From an uncultured Lachnospiraceae bacterium (GTDB lineage: Bacteria > Bacillota > Clostridia > Lachnospirales > Lachnospiraceae), in contig UQAW01000021.1 in NCBI GenBank assembly GCA_900539175.1, positions 1 through 50,123 on the forward strand: a stretch of DNA of 50,123 nucleotides. Reading direction: 5' to 3'. Each line of letters starts with the position of its first letter. Within the stretch, counting starts at the first letter, position 1. The notes below the pieces were generated by a model. It was not told the origin of the DNA and did no database searches. It worked only from the letters and a program-made list of their open reading frames with translations. Below, one piece after another: positions 33,301 through 40,926 of the stretch. The position numbers and the translations under genes are program-made.

Positions 33301-34126
33301 TGTGCATATCTGCGCACATAAACTGGCGCAGCCGACTGTATTTATTCCGGTATTCCCGGGTACGAACTGTGAATACGACAGTACAAAGGCGTTTGAACGT
33401 GCCGGCGCAAAGGTAATCACAAAGGTCTTCAAGAATCTGACTGCAGCAGACATTGTAGATTCTGTCAACATCTTTGAGGAGGCAATCAGTCAGGCACAGA
33501 TTATCATGTTCCCAGGCGGATTCTCTGCCGGCGATGAACCGGACGGATCAGCAAAATTCTTTGCAACTGCATTCCAGAATGCGAAGATTAAAGAAGCGGT
33601 TATGAAACTTCTGAATGAGCGCGATGGTCTGGCTCTGGGTATCTGTAACGGATTCCAGGCACTGATTAAACTGGGATTGGTACCTTACGGTGAAATTGTA
33701 GGACAGACAGAGGATTCTCCGACATTGACATTCAATACCATCGGACGTCATATCTCCAAGATGGTATACACGAAAGTTATGACAAACAAATCCCCGTGGC
33801 TTTCCGGAGCAGCTCTGGGCGGTGTTTACACAAGCCCTGCATCCCACGGAGAAGGCCGTTTTGTTGCCAGCGAAGCATGGCTTGACAAACTGTTTGCCAA
33901 CGGACAGGTTGCAACCCAGTATTGCGATCCGGAAGGAAATGTATCGATGGATGAGTATTGGAATGTCAACGGTTCTTATCGCGCAATCGAGGGTATCACA
34001 AGTCCGGACGGACGTGTTCTCGGTAAGATGGCTCATGCAGAGCGCCGGGGTGATGGTGTAGCTATCAACATCTATGGTGAGCAAGATCTTAAGATTTTTG
34101 AATCCGGAGTGAACTATTTCAAATAA
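30368..34126 (+). CDS. purL: Phosphoribosylformylglycinamidine synthase, single-chain PurL
   Basis: This cytoplasmic enzyme makes FGAM from FGAR, glutamine and ATP in step four of purine synthesis. The 1252-residue chain includes an N-terminal PurS-like part, linker, two AIRS-type synthetase lobes (SDHCRHTTFSTEL, NFKNETHNHPTEIEPFGGAATC, GGRTGRDGIGGATGSS) and a C-terminal class I glutaminase with LALGICNGFQALIKLG as nucleophile segment and SPASHGEGRF. This one-chain form is an alternative to separate purS/purQ/purL. It stands alone and has a long leader with the palindrome at 30309. Confidence 0.96.
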   Translation: MSTVRRVYVEKKPEFAGEAKDLRHEIKHYLDIPGIRNVRILIRYDVENVSEETFEKACHVVFAEPPVDTLYKEEFPMAEGAKVFSVEYLPGQFDQRADSAVQCVQFLKEDEQPIIRSATTYVIEGEVNDAEFEAIKSHCINPVDSRETGMEKPETLVTKFEDPADVSIFEGFNEMPEDRLHELYSSLNLAMTFKDFQHIQNYFKKEEKRDPSMTEIRVLDTYWSDHCRHTTFSTELKNVEFGDGDYKEPIVNAYERYVADHKEIFKGRDDKFICLMDLALMAMRKLKAEGKLEDQEESDEINACSIVVPVDVDGVEEEWLINFKNETHNHPTEIEPFGGAATCLGGAIRDPLSGRTYVYQAMRVTGAADPTVSVKETLHGKLPQKKLVRGAAHGYSSYGNQIGLATGYVKEVYHPNYVAKRMEIGAVMGAAPRRAVIRENSDPGDIIILLGGRTGRDGIGGATGSSKVHTEASIEVCGAEVQKGNAPTERKIQRMFRREEVSRLIKKCNDFGAGGVSVAIGELAAGLKVDLDKVPKKYAGLDGTEIAISESQERMAVVVDPKDVDQFLKYANEENLEAVCVAVVTEEPRLVLSWRGKEIVNISRAFLDTNGAHQETDVYVEIPEKDGNTLKRSEDIADVKAKWLETLSDLNTCSQKGLVEMFDSSIGAGSVLMPYGGKYQMTETQSMVAKVPVANGKTNTVTMMSYGFDPYVSSWSPYHGAVYAVLESIARIVATGGDYSKIRFTFQEYFRRMTEDPKRWSQPFAALLGAYDAQLGFGLPSIGGKDSMSGTFNDIDVPPTLVSFAVDVAKEQDVITPELKKAGNKLVWIHVPRDAYDLPKYEEIMDLYARFHADVLAKKVVSAYALDRHGIAAAVSKMAFGNKMGVKIEHNVDVRDLFSPYFGDLICEVEAGKVSELSVTYTVIGEVTDQAAIEYCNMKLSIEEACTAWNAPLEKVFKTVSGAPTDAKVESPLYDTKDVHICAHKLAQPTVFIPVFPGTNCEYDSTKAFERAGAKVITKVFKNLTAADIVDSVNIFEEAISQAQIIMFPGGFSAGDEPDGSAKFFATAFQNAKIKEAVMKLLNERDGLALGICNGFQALIKLGLVPYGEIVGQTEDSPTLTFNTIGRHISKMVYTKVMTNKSPWLSGAALGGVYTSPASHGEGRFVASEAWLDKLFANGQVATQYCDPEGNVSMDEYWNVNGSYRAIEGITSPDGRVLGKMAHAERRGDGVAINIYGEQDLKIFESGVNYFK

Positions 34127-34213
34127 TTTAGGCAGGACAAATAAAAACATAAAATGACAGGAATTTTATCCTTTATTCCGCTATGATAAGTCTAAAGGAA
34201 GGGATGAGCAGCG

Positions 34214-35107
34214 ATGGAATGGACAGAAAGCTTACGCGGTGCAATCGCATATATGGAGCGGCATTTATATGAGGACATCGGAGCGGATGATGTGGCGGAA
34301 GAAGTGCACATTTCGTCCTATTATCTTCAAAAAGGCTTCCGCATCATGACGGGATATTCCATAGGAGAGTACATTCGTTGGCGCAGATTATATCTTGCAG
34401 CATTGGATGTGATTTCCGGAGAGGAAAAAGTGATTGATCTCGCTTACAAATATGGATATGAGACACCGGAAAGCTTCACGAAGGCGTTTTCCCGTTTTCA
34501 TGGTATATCGCCGATGCAGATGAAGAAAGATTCCAGTAAAATCAAGCCTTTCCTTCCTTTGAAAGTTATTGTTGAGGTAAAAGGAGGAACTGACATGGAT
34601 GTAACGGTTGAAAAGATGGAAGGCTTTAAAGTGATTGGTTTTGAAAAGACATTTGAAACCGCAGATGCTTATCAAAAAATACCGGAATTCTGGGCGGAGT
34701 ATAGAGATAAGTATTTGATGCCGCTCCTGCTGGCGGATAAGCAGCCGGAAAATGAAGTGGAAGAGACAATCTGTAATTGTTGTGTGGGAGAATTTGGAGT
34801 TTCCATTGATGATTTAGGAGAAAAAGGAAAATTCCGTTATCTGATTGCTGGCAGATATACCGAGGGAGAAGTTCCCAGGGGAATGTGTGTCTATGAATTC
34901 CCGGATATGGAATGGGCAAAATTCCGATGTGTCGGTTCTATGCCGGGAGCGATGCAATCCGTTAATACACAGATTTTCAAGGAATGGCTGCCAGGAAATC
35001 CGGATTATGATATTGCCATGTATGTGAGTATTGAATGGTATTCTGAGGGTGATATGACTTCCCATGATTATGAAAGCGGGATATGGCTGCCGGTAAAACA
35101 CAAATAG
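34214..35107 (+). CDS. AraC-family regulator with GyrI-like effector-binding domain
   Basis: Residues 1-100 or so hold two helix-turn-helix motifs of the AraC type (DDVAEEVHISSYYLQKGFRIMTGYSIGEYIRWRRL and VIDLAYKYGYETPESFTKAFSRFHGISPMQ). A GyrI/SoxS-like effector domain begins near 120 (MDVTVEKMEGFKVIGF). Family members such as Rob sense small molecules and control drug or stress genes. AAAGGAAGGG precedes the ATG at 14 bases or so. The target is not evident; the following membrane-protein gene has its own promoter and an intervening terminator. Confidence 0.9.
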   Translation: MEWTESLRGAIAYMERHLYEDIGADDVAEEVHISSYYLQKGFRIMTGYSIGEYIRWRRLYLAALDVISGEEKVIDLAYKYGYETPESFTKAFSRFHGISPMQMKKDSSKIKPFLPLKVIVEVKGGTDMDVTVEKMEGFKVIGFEKTFETADAYQKIPEFWAEYRDKYLMPLLLADKQPENEVEETICNCCVGEFGVSIDDLGEKGKFRYLIAGRYTEGEVPRGMCVYEFPDMEWAKFRCVGSMPGAMQSVNTQIFKEWLPGNPDYDIAMYVSIEWYSEGDMTSHDYESGIWLPVKHK

Positions 35108-35127
35108 AAATGAAAGGAAGGGAACAG

Positions 35128-35166
35128 AACCTCTTAAATGGATGAAGATCCGTTTAAGAGGTTTTT
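35128..35166 (+). terminator. Intrinsic terminator after the AraC/GyrI gene
   Basis: AACCTCTTAAATGGAT (35128-35143) pairs with ATCCGTTTAAGAGGTT (35148-35163), one G-U pair, four-base loop, T-tail. It is a strong, self-contained terminator. Confidence 0.92.
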
Positions 35167-35212
35167 ACAATATTCCAAAGTGAAATAGAATCGTCCTTGG
35201 GCTTCCTCTTCA

Positions 35213-35242
35213 TTGACATCCCCTATTGAAATATAGTAGAAT
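35213..35242 (+). promoter_or_regulatory. Sigma-A promoter of the CNNM/CorC gene
   Basis: TTGACA (35213-35218), an 18-base spacer and TAGAAT (35237-35242) lie about 54 bases before the TTG start codon. Confidence 0.7.
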
Positions 35243-35295
35243 AGTCTCCGTAAACATTTTTAATATGATTTTGTTATTTTTAGGAGGAATGTATT

Positions 35296-36630
35296 TTGGA
35301 CAGTGACCCTTTGATATGGCCTATTATCTTGCAGATCATACTGATTGCGCTCAATGCAGTATTTGCATGTGCAGAGATTGCAGTGGTTTCGATGAACGAC
35401 ACAAAGCTTGCCAGGATGGCTTCGGAAGGAAATAAGAAAGCGGTGCAGCTTGAGAAACTTGTTTCATCACCCTCGAAATTTTTGGCTACGATTCAGGTTG
35501 CGATTACATTGTCCGGTTTTATGGGCAGTGCTTATGCGGCAGAGCACTTTTCTGACCGCTTGACGAATTTTCTGGTGCGTATGGGTATTCCGCTTCCGAC
35601 AGTGACATTGGATGCGATTGCTGTGTTTCTGATTACCTTGATTTTGTCATATGTTACACTTGTCTTTGGAGAACTGGTACCAAAGCGCGTGGCGATGAAA
35701 AATTCGGAAAAGATAGCACTTGGTATGGGTTCGATACTGAACGTACTTGCAAAGGTTTTTGCACCTCTGGTATGGCTGTTAACAGTTTCTGTCAATGGGG
35801 TCTTGCGATTGATTGGAATTGATCCGAACCATGAGGAGGAAGAGGTTACAGAAGAAGAAATCCGTATGATGGTGGATGCAGGAAGTGAGAAAGGCACGAT
35901 TGATTGTACGGAAAAAGAAATGATTCAGAATGTGTTTGAATTTGACGATATTTCAGTGGGGGAGATCTGTACACACCGTACCGATGTAGCAGTACTTTGG
36001 GCGGAGGATGAAAAGGAAGAATGGGAGGGAATCATCCATGAAAGCCGTCACTCCATGTTTCCGGTCTGCGGAGAGGGTGTGGATGATATTCTGGGTGTAA
36101 TGGCTGCAAAAGATTATTTCCGGCTTCAAAATCTCGGCAAAGATGAAATTATGGAACAGGCAATCCGTCAGGCATATTACGTGCCGGAAAGTATCAAAGC
36201 GGACATTTTGTTTCGTAATATGAAAAAGAGCGGTAACTACTTTGCGGTGGTACTGGATGAGTATGGCGGTATGGATGGCATTATTACTCTGCGGGATCTG
36301 ATTGAGCAGTTGGTAGGCGATCTGATAGAGGAGGATGATGAAGATCGTCCGGAGGAGATTGAACAAATTTCAGAGGATACCTGGCGGATTCAGGGTTGTA
36401 CGCCTCTGGATGATGTGGAAGAGGAATTGCGTGTCAGCTTGCCGGTTGATGATTATGATACTTTCGGCGGCTATATCTTCGGAAATCTGGGTTCTATTCC
36501 AGATGACGGGAGCCAGTTTGAACTGGAGACGGAGGATCTGCATATCAAGGTTATCGAGGTCAGGGAGCATCGTGTGGAAAGTACTGTTGTTCGGAGAATA
36601 GAGAAACAAGAAGAGCCGGAAGAGTCTTAA
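35296..36630 (+). CDS. CNNM/CorC-type membrane protein (hemolysin family) with CBS pair
   Basis: The DUF21/CNNM membrane domain (about 1-190, with several hydrophobic helices and LVFGELVPKRVAMKNSEKIA) is followed by two CBS domains (about 205-335) and a CorC_HlyC domain (about 350-440, TWRIQGCTPLDDVEEEL...DDYDTFGGYIF). Such proteins are linked to magnesium or cobalt transport; the hemolysin label is historical. The start is a TTG at 35296, eight bases after AGGAGG. The nearby ATG at 35289 is out of frame. It makes 444 residues. Confidence 0.9.
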   Translation: MDSDPLIWPIILQIILIALNAVFACAEIAVVSMNDTKLARMASEGNKKAVQLEKLVSSPSKFLATIQVAITLSGFMGSAYAAEHFSDRLTNFLVRMGIPLPTVTLDAIAVFLITLILSYVTLVFGELVPKRVAMKNSEKIALGMGSILNVLAKVFAPLVWLLTVSVNGVLRLIGIDPNHEEEEVTEEEIRMMVDAGSEKGTIDCTEKEMIQNVFEFDDISVGEICTHRTDVAVLWAEDEKEEWEGIIHESRHSMFPVCGEGVDDILGVMAAKDYFRLQNLGKDEIMEQAIRQAYYVPESIKADILFRNMKKSGNYFAVVLDEYGGMDGIITLRDLIEQLVGDLIEEDDEDRPEEIEQISEDTWRIQGCTPLDDVEEELRVSLPVDDYDTFGGYIFGNLGSIPDDGSQFELETEDLHIKVIEVREHRVESTVVRRIEKQEEPEES

Positions 36631-36699
36631 GCAACTGCCTCGAAGTCTGCAAAAGGCGGGAAAGCTGTTTTAAGTGTAACGGTCAGAAGGAGATTGGAT

Positions 36700-37155
36700 A
36701 TGAAACATGAAATAGATGCAATTGACAGACAGATAATAGATATCTTGCAACATGATGCCAGATTGCCGGTGAAGACAATTGCTGACAGAGTTTCTTTGTC
36801 TTCTCCCACGGTTTCGGCACGGATTGAACGACTGCAAAAGGAGGGTGTGATTTCCGGCTATATGGCTGTAGTAAATCCGGAAGTGTTTGATTACAGGATC
36901 AAAGCATTTATTAATCTGGAAGTGGAACCTACGCAGAAAAAGGAATTTTATCCCTACATAGCCAGTGTTCCTAATGTGATCGAATGTAATTGCGTGACAG
37001 GGGATTACGCCATGTTGATGGAAGTTTTATTTAAAACGACCAAGGAGCTGGATCAGTTTATCGGTCAGCTTCAGCATTTTGGAAGGACAAAGACACAGAT
37101 TGTATTTTCCACCAATATTGATCATCGGGGGATTCCGATTGAAGTGGAAAACTGA
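36700..37155 (+). CDS. Lrp/AsnC-family transcriptional regulator
   Basis: An N-terminal winged helix (DRQIIDILQHDARLPVKTIADRVSLSSPTVSARIERLQ) and a C-terminal RAM ligand-binding domain (about 65-145) define this 151-residue feast/famine regulator. A TTG at 36694 is in frame but too close to AGAAGGAG; the ATG at 36700 is preferred. It lies 69 bases after the CNNM gene and just before the folate riboswitch promoter; no target is evident. Confidence 0.9.
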   Translation: MKHEIDAIDRQIIDILQHDARLPVKTIADRVSLSSPTVSARIERLQKEGVISGYMAVVNPEVFDYRIKAFINLEVEPTQKKEFYPYIASVPNVIECNCVTGDYAMLMEVLFKTTKELDQFIGQLQHFGRTKTQIVFSTNIDHRGIPIEVEN

Positions 37156-37181
37156 AGTTTTAATAAAGAAGAAAACGGTTA

Positions 37182-37210
37182 TTGAACTTCGGTACTAAGA
37201 GTGCTATAAT
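37182..37210 (+). promoter_or_regulatory. Sigma-A promoter of the folate operon leader
   Basis: TTGAAC (37182-37187), a 17-base spacer and consensus TATAAT (37205-37210) place the transcript start near 37217, just before the riboswitch begins. Confidence 0.85.
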
Positions 37211-37228
37211 AGCCGCAGATAAATAATA

Positions 37229-37340
37229 TGCAAAATAGGATTCCATGCGTTAAGTGTTCCGTGGATGGGGAGTTGCCGCAGAAACGAAAAGTCAGTGTCA
37301 GAGCACTAGGCTTACGATATGGGATTCGCACCCGTTGCAA
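37229..37340 (+). promoter_or_regulatory. Tetrahydrofolate (THF) riboswitch
   Basis: An outer stem TGCAA (37229-37233)/TTGCA (37335-37339) and a second stem GGATTCCAT (37238-37246)/ATGGGATTC (37319-37327, two wobbles) close the conserved core. The core is GCGTTAAGTG, then GTGGATGGGGAGTTGCC, an ACGAA segment and GCACCCG on the 3' side, all matching the folE/folT THF riboswitch pattern known from Firmicutes (for example the S. mutans folT RNA, as I recall it). A further hairpin AGTG/CACT (37294-37307) lies inside. It precedes folE, the expected target. The identification is by motif and context; no model search was run. Confidence 0.85.
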
Positions 37341-37354
37341 CACACAGATGATAT

Positions 37355-37427
37355 ACATCTCGATTGTGAAGGGATAAGAAGAATTATTATTTATTCCAGA
37401 TGCTCATTCACATCGGGATGTTTTTTT
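37355..37427 (+). terminator. Riboswitch-controlled terminator before folE
   Basis: ACATCTCGATTGTGAA (37355-37370) pairs with TTCACATCGGGATGT (37407-37421), with wobble and one bulge, followed by T7. The 5' arm also fits a competing AGATG/CATCT hairpin (37347-37360) next to the aptamer. This is a plausible expression platform: folate binding would favour termination. Confidence 0.8.
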
Positions 37428-37516
37428 GTACACAAAATTGTTCGACTTTCTGCTGCATTTCTTAATATTTATCGGAAATGCCCGCATCCCGAAATAAATT
37501 TTAGGAGGTAGAGGGC

Positions 37517-38074
37517 ATGATGGATCATGAAAAGATTAAAGAAGGTGTCCGTCTGATGCTGGAAGGAATCGGTGAGGACATCAACCGGGAAGGTCTTCTT
37601 GAGACGCCGGATCGGATTGCACGTATGTGTGAGCAGATTTACGGAGGACTTTATGAAGACGCCGGAACACATCTGAGCAAACAATTTCAGGCAACGAATA
37701 ATAATATTGTTTTGGAGAAAGATATTACCTTTTACTCCGTATGTGAACACCATCTGCTTCCTTTCTATGGAAAGGCTCATGTGGCATATATTCCAGATGG
37801 GAAAGTGGCAGGACTTAGTAAGCTGGCGCGGACAGTAGAAGTATTTGCGAGAAGACCGCAGATTCAGGAGAATATGACAGCACAGATCGCAGATGCTCTG
37901 GAAAAGCACCTGAATCCAAGGGGCGTGATGGTGATGCTGGAGGCAGAGCATATGTGCATGACTATGCGGGGCGTTCAGAAACCGGGAAGCAAGACAGTCA
38001 CGACGATTGTCCGCGGTGTGTTTGCGGAAGATTACTCGCTTCAGCAGACATTTCTTCAGATGGTGAACAGATAA
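37517..38074 (+). CDS. folE: GTP cyclohydrolase I (FolE)
   Basis: FolE converts GTP to 7,8-dihydroneopterin triphosphate, the first step of pterin synthesis. The zinc ligands are C76, H79 (YSVCEHHLLPFYGKAHVAY) and C147 (EAEHMCMTMRGVQKPGS). The substrate segment GLSKLARTVEVFARRPQIQE is intact. The 185 residues are the standard length. ATG at 37517 or 37520 follows AGGAGGTAGAGG. It is the first gene of a four-gene folate operon under the THF riboswitch. Confidence 0.96.
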   Translation: MMDHEKIKEGVRLMLEGIGEDINREGLLETPDRIARMCEQIYGGLYEDAGTHLSKQFQATNNNIVLEKDITFYSVCEHHLLPFYGKAHVAYIPDGKVAGLSKLARTVEVFARRPQIQENMTAQIADALEKHLNPRGVMVMLEAEHMCMTMRGVQKPGSKTVTTIVRGVFAEDYSLQQTFLQMVNR

Positions 38075-38078
38075 AGAT

Positions 38079-38561
38079 ATGGAACGAGTACATAGTATAC
38101 AGAATCATCCCTTGTTTCAGAAGCAGTTTCATCTGCTTCAGAAAGCAGAGGAGGAGCGTTTTTTCTGCCGTCATACCATGGAGCATTTTCTGGATGTGGC
38201 AAGGCTGATGTATATCTATAATCTGGAAGAGGGTGCAGGATTGGATAAAGAATTGATTTATGCTGCTGCACTGCTTCACGATATTGGGCGTTATGAACAG
38301 ATCAGCCAAGGAACGCCGCATCATATATCCGGGGCAAGGATTGCTGGTGAGATATTAAAGGCATGTAATTTTTCGGAAATTGAGGCAGAAAGAATTCAGA
38401 ATGCCATAGCAAGCCACCGGAAACAGGAAGAAGGAATGGAAGACAGATTAGCAGCCTACCTTTATCGGGCAGACAAGCAATCCAGAAATTGTTTTTCCTG
38501 TCCGGCAGTCAGGGAGTGTAACTGGCCGGATGATAAGAAGAATACAAGTATCATATATTGA
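38079..38561 (+). CDS. HD-domain phosphohydrolase in the folate operon
   Basis: This 160-residue HD-superfamily metal hydrolase has ligands H36 (HTMEHFLDVARL), H67-D68 (ALLHDIGRY), H81/H82 and D132, as well as H113. The C-terminus holds a CFSCPAVREC cysteine cluster that may bind a metal. It is inserted between folE and folP with a four-base gap after folE. No Nudix or other pyrophosphatase for dihydroneopterin triphosphate is in the operon, so removal of phosphate from that intermediate is a reasonable guess, not shown by sequence. GATAAAGATATG gives a weak ribosome site, consistent with coupling to folE. Confidence 0.82.
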   Translation: MERVHSIQNHPLFQKQFHLLQKAEEERFFCRHTMEHFLDVARLMYIYNLEEGAGLDKELIYAAALLHDIGRYEQISQGTPHHISGARIAGEILKACNFSEIEAERIQNAIASHRKQEEGMEDRLAAYLYRADKQSRNCFSCPAVRECNWPDDKKNTSIIY

Positions 38562-38572
38562 GGTGATAAGCG

Positions 38573-39388
38573 ATGAGAATAGGTAATCGGGATTTTGATA
38601 CGAAGCATAAGACGTACATTATGGGTATTTTAAATGTGACACCGGATTCTTTCTCCGATGGCGGAAAGTTTGATAATCTGGATGCGGCACTGTATCATAC
38701 AGAAGAAATGATACGTGAGGGGGCGGATGTTGTCGATATCGGAGGAGAGTCTACCCGCCCCGGTCATACGGTGATTACGGAGGAGGAAGAAATCGCCCGG
38801 GTAACACCGGTGATTGAAGCGGTAAAGAGCCGGTTTGATATTCCGGTATCGATTGACACGTATAAAGGAAAGGTAACAGAAGCAGCACTGCAGGCAGGTG
38901 CAGATCTGGTCAATGATATCTGGGGATTTAAACATGAACGTAAAGTGGCGGGGCTGACCGCGAAGTATCAGGCAGCCTGCTGTCTGATGCATAACCGCCA
39001 TGAGGCTGTGTATGGGAATTTTCTGGAAGAACTGGTAGCAGATATGGAAGAATGTGTCAGGATAGCCAGAGAGGCAGGCGTACCTGAGGAAAAAATCATG
39101 CTTGATCCTGGTGTTGGTTTTGGCAAAACTTATGAGATGAATCTGGAGGCTATTCATCATGTGGATGTGCTGCACAGATTAGGATTGCCGATTTTACTGG
39201 GAACCTCTCGAAAATCAGTGATCGGGCTTACTTTGGATCTTCCGGCGGATCAACGCGTGGAAGGAACTCTCGCGACTACGGTAATTGGCGTGATGAAGGG
39301 ATGTGCTTTTGTTCGGGTACACGATATCAAAGAAAATAAGAGGGCAATTCAGATGACAGAGGCGATTCTGGGCCGGCAGGAGGCATGA
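38573..39388 (+). CDS. folP: Dihydropteroate synthase (FolP)
   Basis: FolP condenses p-aminobenzoate with dihydropterin pyrophosphate. Its TIM barrel has ILNVTPDSFSDGG, GADVVDIGGESTRPGH and DPGVGFGKT, plus LLGTSRKS near 215 and RVHDI near the end; these form the pterin and diphosphate sites. This is the sulfonamide target. 271 residues is normal. GAGGTGATAAGCG lies before the ATG. Its stop overlaps the start of the next gene as ATGA. PABA would come from pabABC at 11-13.7 kb. Confidence 0.96.
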   Translation: MRIGNRDFDTKHKTYIMGILNVTPDSFSDGGKFDNLDAALYHTEEMIREGADVVDIGGESTRPGHTVITEEEEIARVTPVIEAVKSRFDIPVSIDTYKGKVTEAALQAGADLVNDIWGFKHERKVAGLTAKYQAACCLMHNRHEAVYGNFLEELVADMEECVRIAREAGVPEEKIMLDPGVGFGKTYEMNLEAIHHVDVLHRLGLPILLGTSRKSVIGLTLDLPADQRVEGTLATTVIGVMKGCAFVRVHDIKENKRAIQMTEAILGRQEA

Positions 39389-40203
39389 TGGATAAGATAA
39401 AGATACAGAATCTGGAGGTCTTTGCAAAACATGGGGTATATCCGGAAGAAAATGTTCTCGGACAGAAGTTTGTGATTTCAGCCGTTTTACATACAACCAC
39501 CAGAAAAGCCGGTATGACGGATGAATTGGAATATTCCATCAATTATGGAGAAGTCAGCCACTTTATCAAAAAGTTTGTGGAAGAGAATACCTGGAAGTTG
39601 TTGGAACGTGTGGTGGAACAGCTTGCTCAGGCGCTGCTTGTGGAATATCCGTTGCTTTGGAAGGTGGACCTTGAGATTCAAAAACCCTGGGCACCGGTGG
39701 GCCTTCCTTTAGATACGGTATCCGTGGAGATCAGCAGAGGATGGCATACGGCATATATTGCCCTTGGTTCCAATATGGGTGATAAAAAGGGATATCTGGA
39801 TCAGGCGATTCAGATGTTGGGTGAGCAGCCAGACTGCAAAGTTTTGAAAGTTTCTGATTATCTGGTAACAGCACCGTATGGAGGTGTGGAGCAGGATGAT
39901 TTTCTGAACGGAGTGTTGGAGTTAAGGACGCTGTTAGAACCGGAAGAACTTCTGGAACGGCTGCATGAGATCGAGCGGGCGGCCAACAGGGAACGGAAGA
40001 TTCATTGGGGTCCCCGTACACTTGATTTGGATATCTTGCTTTATGATGAGTTGGTGATGGATACTAAAGATCTTCATATCCCTCATGCAGAGATGCATTT
40101 GCGCGATTTCGTGCTGGTTCCGTTAGCTCAAATTGCCCCGTGGAAACGTCATCCGTTGAACGGACAGACTGTGGAGCAGATGCTCAAAACATTATCTAAG
40201 TGA
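39385..40203 (+). CDS. folBK: Bifunctional dihydroneopterin aldolase / HPPK (FolB-FolK fusion)
   Basis: Residues 1-118 are dihydroneopterin aldolase (KIQNLEVFAKHGVYPEENVLGQKF, YSINYGEV, ERVVEQLAQ). Residues 122-272 are 6-hydroxymethyl-dihydropterin pyrophosphokinase (AYIALGSNMGDKKGYL, APYGGVEQDDFLNGVLEL, HWGPRTLDLDILLYD). The fusion joins two successive steps that feed FolP; the order FolB then FolK is common in Clostridia. It overlaps folP by four bases, so the two are coupled. It completes the operon. Confidence 0.95.
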   Translation: MMDKIKIQNLEVFAKHGVYPEENVLGQKFVISAVLHTTTRKAGMTDELEYSINYGEVSHFIKKFVEENTWKLLERVVEQLAQALLVEYPLLWKVDLEIQKPWAPVGLPLDTVSVEISRGWHTAYIALGSNMGDKKGYLDQAIQMLGEQPDCKVLKVSDYLVTAPYGGVEQDDFLNGVLELRTLLEPEELLERLHEIERAANRERKIHWGPRTLDLDILLYDELVMDTKDLHIPHAEMHLRDFVLVPLAQIAPWKRHPLNGQTVEQMLKTLSK

Positions 40204-40210
40204 AATATGC

Positions 40211-40239
40211 TTGCATTTTCCAGGGGTTTCGTATATACT
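40211..40239 (+). promoter_or_regulatory. Possible sigma-A promoter of the SEC-C gene
   Basis: TTGCAT (40211-40216), a 17-base spacer and TATACT (40234-40239) lie about 98 bases before the SEC-C protein start and directly after folBK. Confidence 0.6.
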
Positions 40240-40337
40240 ATAGCTGTTGATTTATGATCGTTGTGCAGTATTTGCTTTATGCATTGCTGCAGGTCTTTTT
40301 GCACATACTATTTTGGATTAAAGGATGGTAAGGATAT

Positions 40338-40838
40338 ATGAGTTTATTACAAGACTGGAGAGATATGGCGTACTCTCAGGAAACTGACAAAGCCCAGTTG
40401 CAGAAGTTCTGGACCAAGTATTTCGTGATTGAAAAAGGAATTTATGAAAAGCTTCTGGTGAATCCGGATGAGGTAGTTCGCGGAACTGTGAAAGAACTGG
40501 CGGACAAGTTTGGAGTTGATGTAATGACCATGGTTGGTTTTCTGGATGGTATCAACGACAGTCTGAAAGTTCAGAATCCGATCGAAGAGATGGACGAGAA
40601 TACAGAAGTAAATCTGGGATTTGACAAAGAATTATTATATAAGAATATGGTGGATGCAAAAGCTGACTGGCTGTATAATCTGCCGATGTGGAATGAAATT
40701 TTTACAGAGGAAAAGAAGAAATCTCTGTATCTGGAGCAGAAGAAATCAGGTACAGTCATAAAAGGTGCAAAGATCGGAAGAAATGAGCCATGTCCGTGCG
40801 GAAGCGGCAAAAAGTACAAATATTGCTGCGGACGTTAA
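40338..40838 (+). CDS. SEC-C motif protein
   Basis: This 166-residue protein ends with the zinc-binding SEC-C motif (IGRNEPCPCGSGKKYKYCCGR) found at the tail of SecA and in many stand-alone proteins. The N-terminal 140 residues are helical and acidic, with no known catalytic motif. It may bind SecA partners, nucleic acid or other proteins; the role is not established. AGGATGGTAAGG lies before the ATG. It is bounded on the right by a terminator. Confidence 0.85.
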   Translation: MSLLQDWRDMAYSQETDKAQLQKFWTKYFVIEKGIYEKLLVNPDEVVRGTVKELADKFGVDVMTMVGFLDGINDSLKVQNPIEEMDENTEVNLGFDKELLYKNMVDAKADWLYNLPMWNEIFTEEKKKSLYLEQKKSGTVIKGAKIGRNEPCPCGSGKKYKYCCGR

Positions 40839-40865
40839 GGAATTGGAACATGTGGAAATTATGTG

Positions 40866-40894
40866 AAAAAGACAGGTTGGCGCCTGTCTTTTTT
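40866..40894 (+). terminator. Intrinsic terminator after the SEC-C gene
   Basis: AAAGACAGG and CCTGTCTTT flank a six-base loop (TTGGCG) and run into a T6 tail. Confidence 0.93.
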
Positions 40895-40926
40895 CAGGAA
40901 TAAGATAGGGAAAGGAAGGGTGACAG

